NCBI RefSeq assembly: GCF_002270055.1
Contig: NZ_NIBG01000002.1
Span: 1 to 64,000, forward strand
DNA length: 64,000 nt
Direction of reading: 5' to 3'
Source of the DNA: Anaeromicrobium sediminis
Lineage (GTDB): Bacteria; Bacillota; Clostridia; Peptostreptococcales; Thermotaleaceae
Shown here: one piece after another, positions 1 to 7,782 of the stretch
How the letters are laid out: every line of letters starts with the position of its first letter
Position numbering within the stretch: the first letter of the stretch is position 1
The notes under the pieces: generated by a model
Told to the model about the DNA's origin: nothing
The model's input: only the letters and a program-made list of their open reading frames with translations
Database searches by the model: none
Program-made: the position numbers and the translations under genes

Positions 1-122
1 ACCTAAAGCATGATGCATCTAATGAAGATGTATATGCAGTAGCAAGTAGCTTAATAGGGTTACAATCTAAGACAGCCTTAGAAGTGGCAAAGCTAAATGA
101 ATCTGAATTAATAAACGAATAG
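1..122 (+). CDS. DUF1659-like small protein, 3' end only
   Basis: Only the last 39 codons lie in the window; the reading frame begins at base 3 and ends at the TAG at 120-122. The readable tail (…EDVYAVASSLIGLQS…LNESELINE) resembles the C-terminal half of DUF1659 proteins, which in Firmicutes are usually paired with DUF2922 genes, as here. A decayed second copy of the same tail lies at 2065-2215. The function of the family is unknown. The start lies outside the window. Confidence 0.6.
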   Translation, partial: LKHDASNEDVYAVASSLIGLQSKTALEVAKLNESELINE

Positions 123-135
123 GAGGGAGATTTAA

Positions 136-345
136 ATGAAAAAATTAGAAATGAAGTTCAGAAATGAACTAGGTCGCATCGCTACCCTTAGTGTAGATTA
201 TGTTCGTGATGATGTAACTAGGGAAGAAGTAGAAACGGTAATGCAATCTATCATTGATAAGAATGTATTTCAAACTGAAAATGGAAAATTAAAAGAAATT
301 GATTCTGCTGATATAGTAAGTACAGATGTAGTAGAGTTAATCTAG
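136..345 (+). CDS. DUF2922 family small protein
   Basis: A 69-residue protein starting MKKLEMKFRNELGR, preceded by a strong ribosome site (AGGAGGGAGA) 6-7 bases before the ATG. Length, the N-terminal beta-strand pattern and the 'VTREEVETVMQSIIDKNVF' helix match the DUF2922 family as I know it, whose role is unknown. It follows the DUF1659 gene by 13 bases, so the two are probably one transcript. It ends just before a GC-rich hairpin terminator. At least three damaged relatives lie within the next 5 kb (1070-1255, 2231-2566, 5253-5348), so this is the only intact copy in the window. Confidence 0.75.
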   Translation: MKKLEMKFRNELGRIATLSVDYVRDDVTREEVETVMQSIIDKNVFQTENGKLKEIDSADIVSTDVVELI

Positions 346-350
346 GATAG

Positions 351-374
351 GGTAGCCGAAAGGCTACCTTATTT
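351..374 (+). terminator. Rho-independent terminator after DUF2922 gene
   Basis: Perfect GGTAGCC-GAAA-GGCTACC hairpin followed by TTATTTT. The same hairpin recurs at 1261 and, with one base change, at 5354, each time after a DUF2922 remnant, so it moved as part of the duplicated gene module. Confidence 0.85.
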
Positions 375-437
375 TAGTGTGTAAAACTATGTGATACAAT
401 GAAAATGGAATAATATGGATGAAGATGAGGTGAGATT

Positions 438-1040
438 ATGGGGAGTTTAGGTAAAACATTATTTTGTACGTATTATATGTTACTTGGCGCCTTAACTATG
501 ATATATGGAATATTAATATGTTTAGACAAATTAAGAATGGAAAGACAATTGATCATAAGAATTATATGTACTACATCTCCAATGATGTATGGAATAGCAT
601 TAGGATTGGAACTAGCTATAGAAAACGGAAATTATATCCTTTTGTGTGGGGCTATAGGAATATTGGTGTTATTTATATCAATAGTAAAAAAATCATTTGA
701 ACGAAGTTATGGAGTATATAACTTAGAAAAAAAAGAAGTTTTTTTATGTGTAGAAAAAGTATTAGAAAATATGAACTTAGAGTATAAAGTGGATGGTGGA
801 GATATAAATATAAATAACTTATGCCATATGGAAATATTTAAGGAGCATCCTTATATTGCTTTAAAAGGTAAGGATATTAAAGATGAAAATCTTTTCGAAA
901 GTATAATACATAAAATTAAAAATGAAGTTTGTAAGTATGAATTACCTAAAAAAGTTTTTTACAAAGGTGGATATACCTATATAGCTATAGGTCTTACAAT
1001 AACAGTTGGATTTTATTTCATGTTATTCTTTGTTTTATAA
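438..1040 (+). CDS. Small membrane protein, unknown function
   Basis: A 200-residue protein with an ATG preceded by GATGAGGTGAG. Hydrophobic stretches at about residues 10-28, 38-60 and 66-84 suggest three N-terminal membrane segments, and another at about 178-198 ends the protein. Between them is a basic/acidic soluble stretch of about 90 residues. I do not recognise the family. A 65-codon relative with the same 'LKGK…GFYF' ending lies at 5401-5577 beside another DUF2922 remnant, so the two genes seem to have been duplicated together. No further function can be inferred. Confidence 0.6.
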   Translation: MGSLGKTLFCTYYMLLGALTMIYGILICLDKLRMERQLIIRIICTTSPMMYGIALGLELAIENGNYILLCGAIGILVLFISIVKKSFERSYGVYNLEKKEVFLCVEKVLENMNLEYKVDGGDININNLCHMEIFKEHPYIALKGKDIKDENLFESIIHKIKNEVCKYELPKKVFYKGGYTYIAIGLTITVGFYFMLFFVL

Positions 1041-1069
1041 AACTAGATTAAAATGAAAATCAGAGCGGA

Positions 1070-1255
1070 AACAAATGAAAAGATTCAAATGAATTAGGTA
1101 GCATAACTCTACTTAGTAAAGATAATGTGAGAAATCAAGTGACTAAGGAAGAAGTAGAAGGAGCAAAGAAATATTTCATTCATAAGAATGTATTTAAAAC
1201 AGAAAACGAAAAGTTAAAAGAAATTGATTCTGCTCATGTAGGAGAATTAATCTAG
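1070..1255 (+). pseudogene. Decayed DUF2922 copy
   Basis: Codons for 'VTKEEVEGAKKYFIHKNVFKTEN' and 'KEIDSAHVGELI' can be read in register with the intact gene at 136-345. There is no usable start, the N-terminal part is frame-disrupted, and the whole has drifted. It keeps the same stop context and the same GGTAGCC terminator. Confidence 0.7.
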
Positions 1256-1260
1256 GATAG

Positions 1261-1285
1261 GGTAGCCGAAAGGCTACCTTATTTT
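1261..1285 (+). terminator. Terminator of the decayed DUF2922 copy
   Basis: Hairpin GGTAGCC-GAAA-GGCTACC followed by TTATTTT, identical to the one at 351. Confidence 0.8.
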
Positions 1286-1307
1286 ATTTAAGAAAAATTA
1301 TGAAGAG

Positions 1308-1336
1308 AAGATGGCAAATTTGCCATCTTATTTTTT
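1308..1336 (+). terminator. Strong palindromic terminator
   Basis: AAGATGGCAAA/TTTGCCATCTT is a perfect 22-bp palindrome followed by A and a T-tract. It closes the first gene block. The next 200 bases (1340-1546) contain no gene I can support. Confidence 0.75.
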
Positions 1337-1546
1337 TGCAAAAAACCATCAGTCAAAAAATATAAAAATTATTTATCTATATAGGTGATAGATAAATAAA
1401 GTGTGGTTAATCAATTCCACTATAAAAAAATATTGACGTGTTGAAAGCTGGAGGGTGAACTCATTGGACAATACCCATGTTTAGATGAGGTGACTAAAGG
1501 AATCACGATAAAATAACTTACCGTACCAACGGTTTAGTCGCAGGTT

Positions 1547-1900
1547 AGAGCTGCATGGGCCTGTATGTGTTTTTAGGGGAAACAATACAGGCATTTCCCA
1601 GATAATAGGCGTGCAGCTCCGTTGTGGGGCATCCTCAAATGTTTGGTACACATACCTGGTAATCGGGCCTGGGCGGGTTTGAGAGGATGTTTTCGAATAA
1701 GGTAATATAGTTACTCAAATAAGAAAAAGGGTATACGGATACCTTTGGCTCCGTTACTGTATAGTAAAAACCCTTCTCCTGTAGTTCTTTTTTAGAATTA
1801 CAGGGGGAGGAGTAGCCGTGTTCCAATTCACCACCCTGTATAGATAAAGATCCATTAACCATAGAATATCTAAATCCATCACTACTAAGGCTATGAGGGG
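1547..1900. repeat. Structured repeat, copy 1 (about 354 bp)
   Basis: Nearly identical over its length to 4894-5245. It is more GC-rich than its surroundings and full of self-complementary segments on the + strand. The outer pairs GAGCTGCA/TGCAGCTC and GCCTGTAT/ATACAGGC nest in the first 90 bases. Further on come CATCCTCAAA with TTTGAGAGGATG, GGTATACGGATACC, TTACTGTATAGTAA, and a long CTCCTGTA…TACAGGGGGAG hairpin. An antisense frame stays open over 98 codons, but differences from copy 2 in that frame are mostly amino-acid-changing and include frame-breaking indels, so a structured RNA or a non-autonomous element is more likely than a protein. Confidence 0.65.
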
Positions 1901-2064
1901 AGATGAAGTAAGATGTATTTGAATGATACATATTAAACGATTATATGAGAATAGAAAAATTTAATTTGTAGAGAAATAAAGAAAAAGTAGAGAAAATAAA
2001 AAAGACTATGACACAAAAATAATAAGTCAAAAAAATCATAGATCTCATATCTGTATAAGTGAAA

Positions 2065-2215
2065 GGAGATTAAGAAAACTAAAGCTTACTTAAACCTAAA
2101 GCATGATACATCTAATGAAGATGTATATGCAGTGGCAAGTAGCCTAATAGACCTACAACCAAACATGACACTAGAATTAACTAAGCTAAATGAATCAGAA
2201 TTAATAGGTGAATAA
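2065..2215 (+). pseudogene. N-terminally truncated DUF1659 copy
   Basis: Readable as '…LKHDTSNEDVYAVASSLIDLQ…LNESELIGE' ending TAA at 2213-2215. It closely matches the DUF1659 tail at the window start but has no ATG/GTG/TTG start or N-terminal half. It directly precedes another DUF2922 copy, so the original gene pair was copied as a unit. Confidence 0.65.
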
Positions 2216-2230
2216 GGAGTGAAATCTTAG

Positions 2231-2389
2231 ATGAAAAAATTAGAAATGAAGTTTAGAAATGAAATGGAAAAGACAAGCTCAACAAGGGTAGATCATGCCC
2301 GTAATGACGTAACAGTAGAAGAAGTTAGATCAGCTATGGAGGCTGTCATTGCAGAGCAAGTATTTAAAGGTGAAAAAGGAAAAATTTAA
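2231..2389 (+). pseudogene. Truncated DUF2922 gene
   Basis: Starts MKKLEMKFRNEMEK like the intact gene at 136 and has a ribosome site (AAGGAGTG) about 11 bases upstream, but stops at codon 53, about 17 residues short. The stop is followed in the same frame by another DUF2922 body (2390-2566), as if two copies had recombined. It could still be expressed as a 52-residue peptide. Confidence 0.6.
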
Positions 2390-2566
2390 AGTAATAACAG
2401 TAATGAACTAGGTCGAATCACTACCTTTAGTATAGACTATGTTAAGAATTATGTAACTAAGAAAGAGCGGGAGAAAGTAATGAAATTTATCATTTATAAA
2501 AATGTATTTAAAACTGAAAATGGAGAATTAAAAGAAATTGATTCTGCTGATGTAGTAAGTATTTAA
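2390..2566 (+). pseudogene. Start-less DUF2922 body
   Basis: Open from just after the TAA of the preceding copy to TAA 2564-2566, reading 'NELGRITTFSIDYVKNYVTK…KEIDSADVVSI'. It aligns with residues 10-66 of the gene at 136 but has no start of its own. The stretch 2567-2964 after it holds no further gene that I can support. Confidence 0.65.
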
Positions 2567-2964
2567 TAATTTGTAATTACATATCTATATAAATTAGCAT
2601 TAGTTGATTTAAACAGCATTACAGATAAAGAGTAGTTCTGTGAATGTGAATATGTTTCCACATACTACACATGTTGAGACAGTTGTGAGGATAGAGATGA
2701 AATAGGTTGAAGTCAACAGGTTATAGAGATTTTAAATAAATATAGAAGTGTATTTTATGTTCTCTCAGACTAAGGTTTGGGGGGATTTTTTTTATGGGAG
2801 TGCACTTTTACTCAGAAATGTAAGTGTCAAATAATAGATGGATATATATTTTAATTCTAGCCAGTGTGATGGATTTCTAAAGATAAAAATGCATATAATA
2901 AGAATAAAATTTCAGAAAGGAGACGTTGAGGATTTTATAACTCAACTAATGTTTAAATATATTT

Positions 2965-4224
2965 ATGGAGAGTATGGCTATTATATTGACTAGTTTAATT
3001 CTTTTAATTGTTTTATCAGGTTTTTTTTCTGCAAGTGAAACAGCCCTTACAAGCCTTGATAAAATAAAGCTAAAAAACAAAGCACTTAAAGGGAACTCTA
3101 AAGCTATTTTGATGGAGAAAATTATTGAAAAACCACATACAATGTTAATTGCACTTTTAATAGGGAATAATATTGTAAATATTTTAGCTGCTTCTTTAGC
3201 TACTTCCTTTTTTACAAGAACCTTTGGGGCAATTGGTGTTACTTTATCTACTTTAGTGCTTACACCAATTATTTTAATTTTTGCTGAAATTATGCCAAAA
3301 TCTATTGCCGCAAATTATCCTTATAAAATATCTAGTGTTTTCATAACTCCTTTAAATATACTCATGAAGCTGTTAAAGCCCTTTGTATTTCTATTGGATA
3401 AAATCACCTATTTCTTATTAAAACTTGTTGGCATTGAGTTAAAAAAAGTAACTAGTAATATTTCGGAGGAAGAAATACGGTTAGTTGTTAATTTAGGAGA
3501 AAAAATAGGATCTGTAAAAGAGCATGAAAAGCAGATGATTCAAAATGTATTTGATTTTGATGATATTCAGATTAAACATATTATGGTTCCTAGAACTGAT
3601 GTTAATTTTTTAGCTGAGGATGCTTCCTTTACAGAAGTAAAAGAAATTATCATGAAAACTCAATTTTCAAGAATTCCTATATATAAAGATAACTTAGATA
3701 ATATCACAGGTATTCTTTATGTAAAGGACTTGCTATTTTTAACTCAATCTGAAATAGAAAACTTTGATTTGACAAAATTTTTAAGAGAGGCATTTTTTGT
3801 ATCAGAATTCATGTGTCTGCATGATTTGTTTAAAGAAATGACAATAAAAAAAACACATATTGCTATTGTTGTGGGGGAACATGGTGGTACTAATGGTATC
3901 ATAGCTCTGGAAGATTTAATTGAAGAATTGCTTGGAGAAATTAGGGATGAATATGATGCAGAAGAAAATCTAATTGAAAAAATAGATGAATATACATATA
4001 TGCTTAATGGTCGTATGCGTATAGAGGATTTAAATAAACAATTGAACATAAATCTTTCAAATGAAAATAGTAATACTATAGGAGGATTTATCCTTGAACA
4101 AGTGGGATGTATGCCAATTATTAACCAAAAAATAGAATATAAAGATTATACCTTTATCATTGAGAAAATGGAGTTTAATAGAATAGAAAAGATCAAATTA
4201 TTTTTACCTCACGCTGAGAAATGA
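2965..4224 (+). CDS. CNNM/CorC-HlyC-type CBS-domain membrane protein
   Basis: A 419-residue protein with the layout of the HlyC/CorC (UPF0053) family. An N-terminal DUF21 membrane domain has about four hydrophobic segments in residues 1-130 and includes 'FFSASETALTSL' and 'EIMPKSIA'. It is followed by a CBS pair (about 195-330; 'IMVPRTDV', 'GILYVKDLL', 'HGGTNGIIALEDLIEELLGEI') and a C-terminal CorC_HlyC domain (about 340-417). Characterised members are linked to Mg2+ or Na+ export at the cytoplasmic membrane; that role is inferred here. The ATG at 2965 has only a weak ribosome site; a second ATG lies nine bases on. It stands alone between remnant-rich regions. Confidence 0.9.
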   Translation: MESMAIILTSLILLIVLSGFFSASETALTSLDKIKLKNKALKGNSKAILMEKIIEKPHTMLIALLIGNNIVNILAASLATSFFTRTFGAIGVTLSTLVLTPIILIFAEIMPKSIAANYPYKISSVFITPLNILMKLLKPFVFLLDKITYFLLKLVGIELKKVTSNISEEEIRLVVNLGEKIGSVKEHEKQMIQNVFDFDDIQIKHIMVPRTDVNFLAEDASFTEVKEIIMKTQFSRIPIYKDNLDNITGILYVKDLLFLTQSEIENFDLTKFLREAFFVSEFMCLHDLFKEMTIKKTHIAIVVGEHGGTNGIIALEDLIEELLGEIRDEYDAEENLIEKIDEYTYMLNGRMRIEDLNKQLNINLSNENSNTIGGFILEQVGCMPIINQKIEYKDYTFIIEKMEFNRIEKIKLFLPHAEK

Positions 4225-4475
4225 TTCTAAGTATATATTTATGTAATGGCTACGTATGCGTCAAAGATTTACCGTCTTGAAACAGAAAATCCAGTATAAC
4301 TAACTATAAAAATTAGTATACTGGATTTTGTTATTTATTTATCCTGAATTGTCAGTAACCGTGTAAACGTAAAGGAATAGACGGATATATATTTTAAATT
4401 TCTTTTAAAAAACAAGGGTTTAAGGGAGTGAATACTTTTTGAGGGGATGTTTTATTTTTATTAGATGAAGATGGA

Positions 4476-4673
4476 ATGGTTTCTTTAATTAAAGCCTATT
4501 CCGATTGTCCTATATGCAGTGGGAAAATTAATGCAATGAAGCTAAAAAATAGTGAAAGATATATTGGGGTTTGTAACAAAAACTCTGAACACGCTTTTAG
4601 TTTCGATTATACAACTTTTACAGGTAAACCAGTTGCTATTGAGGAATTTGAATTAAAGATTTATTCAAATTAA
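4476..4673 (+). CDS. Small zinc-ribbon-like protein or gene fragment
   Basis: A 65-residue ORF containing 'CPICSGKI' near the start and a later lone Cys ('YIGVCNKNSEH'), suggesting a metal-binding ribbon. The frame is open for ten codons upstream of the ATG and no good ribosome site precedes it, so it may be the 3' end of a larger gene whose start has been lost. No family assigned. The 250 bases before it (4225-4475) contain a probable terminator hairpin near 4285-4335 and nothing else I can support. Confidence 0.4.
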   Translation: MVSLIKAYSDCPICSGKINAMKLKNSERYIGVCNKNSEHAFSFDYTTFTGKPVAIEEFELKIYSN

Positions 4674-4756
4674 AGATGTATAAAGAAATGAAAAAAAGTA
4701 ATAAAAAATTTAAATACAAGGTGAAAATATTGAAAAATGGATTACAATATTAATAA

Positions 4757-4893
4757 TTGTATGTATTGGTGTTATTGGTGTTATTGGTATTATTAAAGAT
4801 AATATTAGATTACAGAAGACTATCAAGGAAAAGAGATTTTTCAATTGAATTTATTAATAAATTCAGGGGATTTTATAATAGTAAAGTAATTGA
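4757..4893 (+). pseudogene. Membrane-protein fragment cut by the structured repeat
   Basis: The frame reads a hydrophobic stretch rich in Val and Leu, then 'RRLSRKRDFSIEFINKF', and runs straight into the repeat at 4894. Its only start is a TTG, and a neighbouring frame carries a better hydrophobic N-terminus, so a frameshift near 4800 is likely. This looks like a small membrane-protein gene broken by insertion or recombination at the repeat. Confidence 0.4.
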
Positions 4894-5245
4894 AGAGCTG
4901 CATGGGCCTGTATGTGTTTTTAGGGAAAACAATACAGGCATTTCCCAGATAATAGGCGTGCAGCTCCGTTGTGGGGCATCCTCAAATGTTTGGTACACAT
5001 ACCTGGTAATCGGGCCTGGGTGGGTTTGAGAGGATGTTTTCGAATACGGTAATAGTTACTTAAATAAGAAAAAGGGTATACGGATACCAATGGCTCCGTT
5101 ACTGTATAGTAAAAACCCTTCTCCTGTAGTTCTTTTTTAGAATTACAGGGGGAGGAGTAGCCGTATTCCAATTCACCACCCTGTATAGATAAAGATCCTT
5201 TCATCATAGAATATCTAAATCCATTACTATTAAGGCTATGAGGGG
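4894..5245. repeat. Structured repeat, copy 2 (about 352 bp)
   Basis: Second copy of the element at 1547-1900, with the same nested hairpins and only scattered differences, including 1-2 base indels near 4925 and 5050. Its left edge joins a broken membrane-protein gene and its right edge joins the tail of a DUF2922 gene. It is therefore a discrete unit sitting in unrelated flanks, with no target duplication I can recognise. Confidence 0.65.
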
Positions 5246-5252
5246 CGATACT

Positions 5253-5348
5253 ATCATTGAAAAGAATGTATTTCAAACTGAAAATGGAGAATTAAAAGAA
5301 ATTGATTCTGCTGATGTAGTAAGTACAAATGTAGTAGAGTTAATCTAG
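5253..5348 (+). pseudogene. 3' tail of a DUF2922 gene
   Basis: Reads 'IIEKNVFQTENGELKEIDSADVV…VVELI' and ends TAG, nearly identical to the last 31 codons of the gene at 136-345. The 5' part is replaced by the structured repeat. It is followed by the same terminator hairpin. Confidence 0.7.
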
Positions 5349-5353
5349 GATAA

Positions 5354-5376
5354 GGTAGCTGAAAGGCTACCTTATT
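5354..5376 (+). terminator. Terminator of the DUF2922 tail
   Basis: GGTAGCT-GAAA-GGCTACC followed by TTATTTT; a one-base variant of the hairpins at 351 and 1261. Confidence 0.75.
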
Positions 5377-5400
5377 TTAGTGTTCAGATATATATGCTAT

Positions 5401-5577
5401 ATGAAGGTAAGTAATAAGTATTTATCTATGACTTTAAAAGGTAAAGGTGTTAAAAAGAAAAAATCTATATTTATAAATTATCTAAAAAATTTACTCAAAG
5501 ATAGATATTTTCATATTGTGTTAGGACCTATTCTAATAACTGGATTTTATTTCCTGTTAGATAAAACCAAATTCTAG
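5401..5577 (+). pseudogene. Remnant of the small membrane-protein gene
   Basis: An open frame of about 58 codons ('MKVSNKYLSMTLKGKG…' to 'ILITGFYFLLDKTKF') resembling the C-terminal part of the 200-residue protein at 438-1040 (shared LKGK and GFYF segments before the last hydrophobic stretch). It also lies just after a DUF2922 tail and terminator, as the full gene does. Between 5578 and 6034 there is only a decayed open stretch near 5715-5842 and a terminator. Confidence 0.45.
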
Positions 5578-5840
5578 TGGAAATTTTAATTCATATGCTA
5601 TAAATTAAATATATACTAACTGTAAACTTTTTACTAATATAAAAGAGGCAATGTCATAGAACTAAAATACTAAGATAATGGTTATTACAAAGCTGAGAGA
5701 ACTTATATTAATGGTGGACAAAAAAATATACAAGAATAGAGTTTAAGAATGATAAAGAAATAGGATTAAGCTTACTCATTTTAAAATTAGAAGATAGAAA
5801 AATATTGATGAGTCAATTAAAAGAGCATATTGGAATTCTA

Positions 5841-5866
5841 TAGGATGGTGTACCATCCTATTTTTT
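5841..5866 (+). terminator. Rho-independent terminator
   Basis: AGGATGG-TGTA-CCATCCT hairpin followed by ATTTTTT. It isolates the dpt operon from the decayed region upstream. Confidence 0.75.
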
Positions 5867-6034
5867 CGGAGAATATTGTATGGGAAGTGTATAAGGGGGT
5901 TGTTTAAAATAGACATATATGTTTAGCGAAGCAATAGGAAGTTTATACTAAATTGTAGAAATTGCCAAAAAATAGGTATATAATAATAGATAAAATGGAG
6001 AAATAAGAAATATTTATAAGCAGGTGAATCAAAA

Positions 6035-7780
6035 GTGATTGAAAATTGTTTATTAGATCAACTTAAAAGATTAAAGACTTCTTCAAAAGAATCTGTAGAG
6101 AATCTTGAATCCTTTAGTAATTTTAAAAAGCATATGCATGTTAAAAGAGATGTTGAAGAAGAATTATATAAATTAATATTTAATAGTAATAATTCTATAT
6201 CACCAAAACTTATATTAGTTTGTGGTAGTGTAGGGGATGGTAAATCTCACCTAATATCATATATGAAAGAAAATAATAATGACTTAATTAAGAATTTTAA
6301 ACTACATAATGATGCTACGGAGAGCTTTGATCCTGAAAAATTATGTATAGATACATTAAATGAAGAGTTAAACGATTTTTCAGATGAAAGATTATCTGAA
6401 AATCATAATGAAAAAATGATTTTGGCTATAAACTTAGGAACACTTAGTAATTTTATAGATTCTAAGTATGGAGATAGATATACACTATTAAAACAATTTG
6501 TTGAAGATAAAAAGATATTAGATATGAATGTAGAGGATTATTCATATAACGAAGATGAACCATTTCAGTATGTAAATTTTAGTGATTATCATATGTACTC
6601 CTTAACAGAAGAAGGTCCTAAGTCGGATTATATGAGAAATATAATAAATAAAGTAGTAGTAAAGAGTGATGAGAATCCTTTTTACATGGCATATAATAAT
6701 GGATGTGATAATTGTAATTACAAAGACCAATGTCCTATAAAATATAACTATGAATTTTTACAAAGAGATGATGTACAAGAAAAAATAACAAAATTATTGA
6801 TAAAAGGTATAATTACAAATAAAGCAATTATATCTACTAGAGCTTTATTAGATTTTATATATAGTATTTTAGTAGATGTTAGATTTGATAATATATCAAG
6901 GACTAAATTAAAAAATATATTGAAAAACTTAGAAGATAAGGATTATATAGATTGTATGTTACCATCTATATTATTTACTGAAAATGATACATCAACAATA
7001 ATAAATATCCTTACTAAAACAGATCCATTAAATAGTAGAAATGAATATGTAGATGAACTAGTAATAAACTTAAATAATACACAGAACCTATTACAATTTT
7101 TTATAGATAATATGGATATAGAAAATGATTTTAAATTAAAAGAAATATTAGATGCAAATAAAAATATGCCTAATAGAGAAATGAAAAATGCATTGATAAA
7201 ATATTTCTTTAGGTTATATACCTTTAATGGAAAAGAGTCAATAGCAAATGAAAAACTATACAATGAGTTTTGTAGGCTATTATATTATTGGAACGTAGGA
7301 GACAGGAAAAATATAAAAGAATTAAACAAAAAGATAATGGAATCTATATATCTATGGAATGGTCAAGCTGATAGAGATGAAATTAATATAAACTTAGGGA
7401 AAAAACAAAGTAAATATAAGGTAAGTCAAGAGTTAGAATTAAGACCGGGAAAAAATGAGTTCAAAGAAAGTGATGAAAAAGAAATACTAAAGTTTATAAG
7501 TGAATTTTTATTGAATTTTGAAGATAGAATTACGGACAATAAAGCGCAAGTTAGTATTGACTATAAACTATATGAATTATTGTCTAAAGTTAGAAATGGA
7601 TATAGGCCTAATAAAAAGGAGAGAACAGAATATATAAACTTCTCAGAGTTTATAAACAAGATAACAGATATAGAAAATAGAGATGACCAAATAATGTTCT
7701 CGTGTAATATGGGTAAAGACAATAAGAAGTTTGTTTTAGAAGTAGACTATGACGGCGACTTTAGATTTGTGGAGAGATAG
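6035..7780 (+). CDS. dptF: DptF, phosphorothioation-linked restriction protein
   Basis: A 581-residue P-loop protein, the first gene of the DNA phosphorothioation-dependent restriction operon (also called dndF). Walker A 'GSVGDGKSHL' lies near residue 65. A Cys cluster 'CDNCNYKDQCP' near residue 225 could bind zinc. The start is GTG, with CAGGTGA eight bases upstream. In characterised DptFGH systems this ATPase works with DptG and DptH to damage DNA lacking the phosphorothioate mark made by DndABCDE, whose genes lie on the opposite strand at 19880-26126. dptG begins two bases after its stop, so translation is probably coupled. Base composition matches the AT-rich neighbours. Confidence 0.88.
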   Translation: MIENCLLDQLKRLKTSSKESVENLESFSNFKKHMHVKRDVEEELYKLIFNSNNSISPKLILVCGSVGDGKSHLISYMKENNNDLIKNFKLHNDATESFDPEKLCIDTLNEELNDFSDERLSENHNEKMILAINLGTLSNFIDSKYGDRYTLLKQFVEDKKILDMNVEDYSYNEDEPFQYVNFSDYHMYSLTEEGPKSDYMRNIINKVVVKSDENPFYMAYNNGCDNCNYKDQCPIKYNYEFLQRDDVQEKITKLLIKGIITNKAIISTRALLDFIYSILVDVRFDNISRTKLKNILKNLEDKDYIDCMLPSILFTENDTSTIINILTKTDPLNSRNEYVDELVINLNNTQNLLQFFIDNMDIENDFKLKEILDANKNMPNREMKNALIKYFFRLYTFNGKESIANEKLYNEFCRLLYYWNVGDRKNIKELNKKIMESIYLWNGQADRDEININLGKKQSKYKVSQELELRPGKNEFKESDEKEILKFISEFLLNFEDRITDNKAQVSIDYKLYELLSKVRNGYRPNKKERTEYINFSEFINKITDIENRDDQIMFSCNMGKDNKKFVLEVDYDGDFRFVER

Positions 7781-7782
7781 AT

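Noticed and set aside
1547-1900. Group II intron or IS end
   Set aside because: I found no domain V-like hairpin with an AGC triad, no reverse transcriptase, no terminal inverted repeats and no target duplication.
1635-1931. Antisense ORF across structured repeat copy 1, with a similar one at 4920-5276
   Set aside because: The two frames agree for about 55 residues, but differences between them change the amino acid nearly every time and indels break the frames after that. No ribosome site is seen. RNA structure explains the conservation better.
4894-5029. Continuation of the 4757 frame through the repeat as a genuine protein end
   Set aside because: The extra 44 residues come wholly from the repeat; in copy 1 the same stretch has a one-base insertion that shifts the frame.
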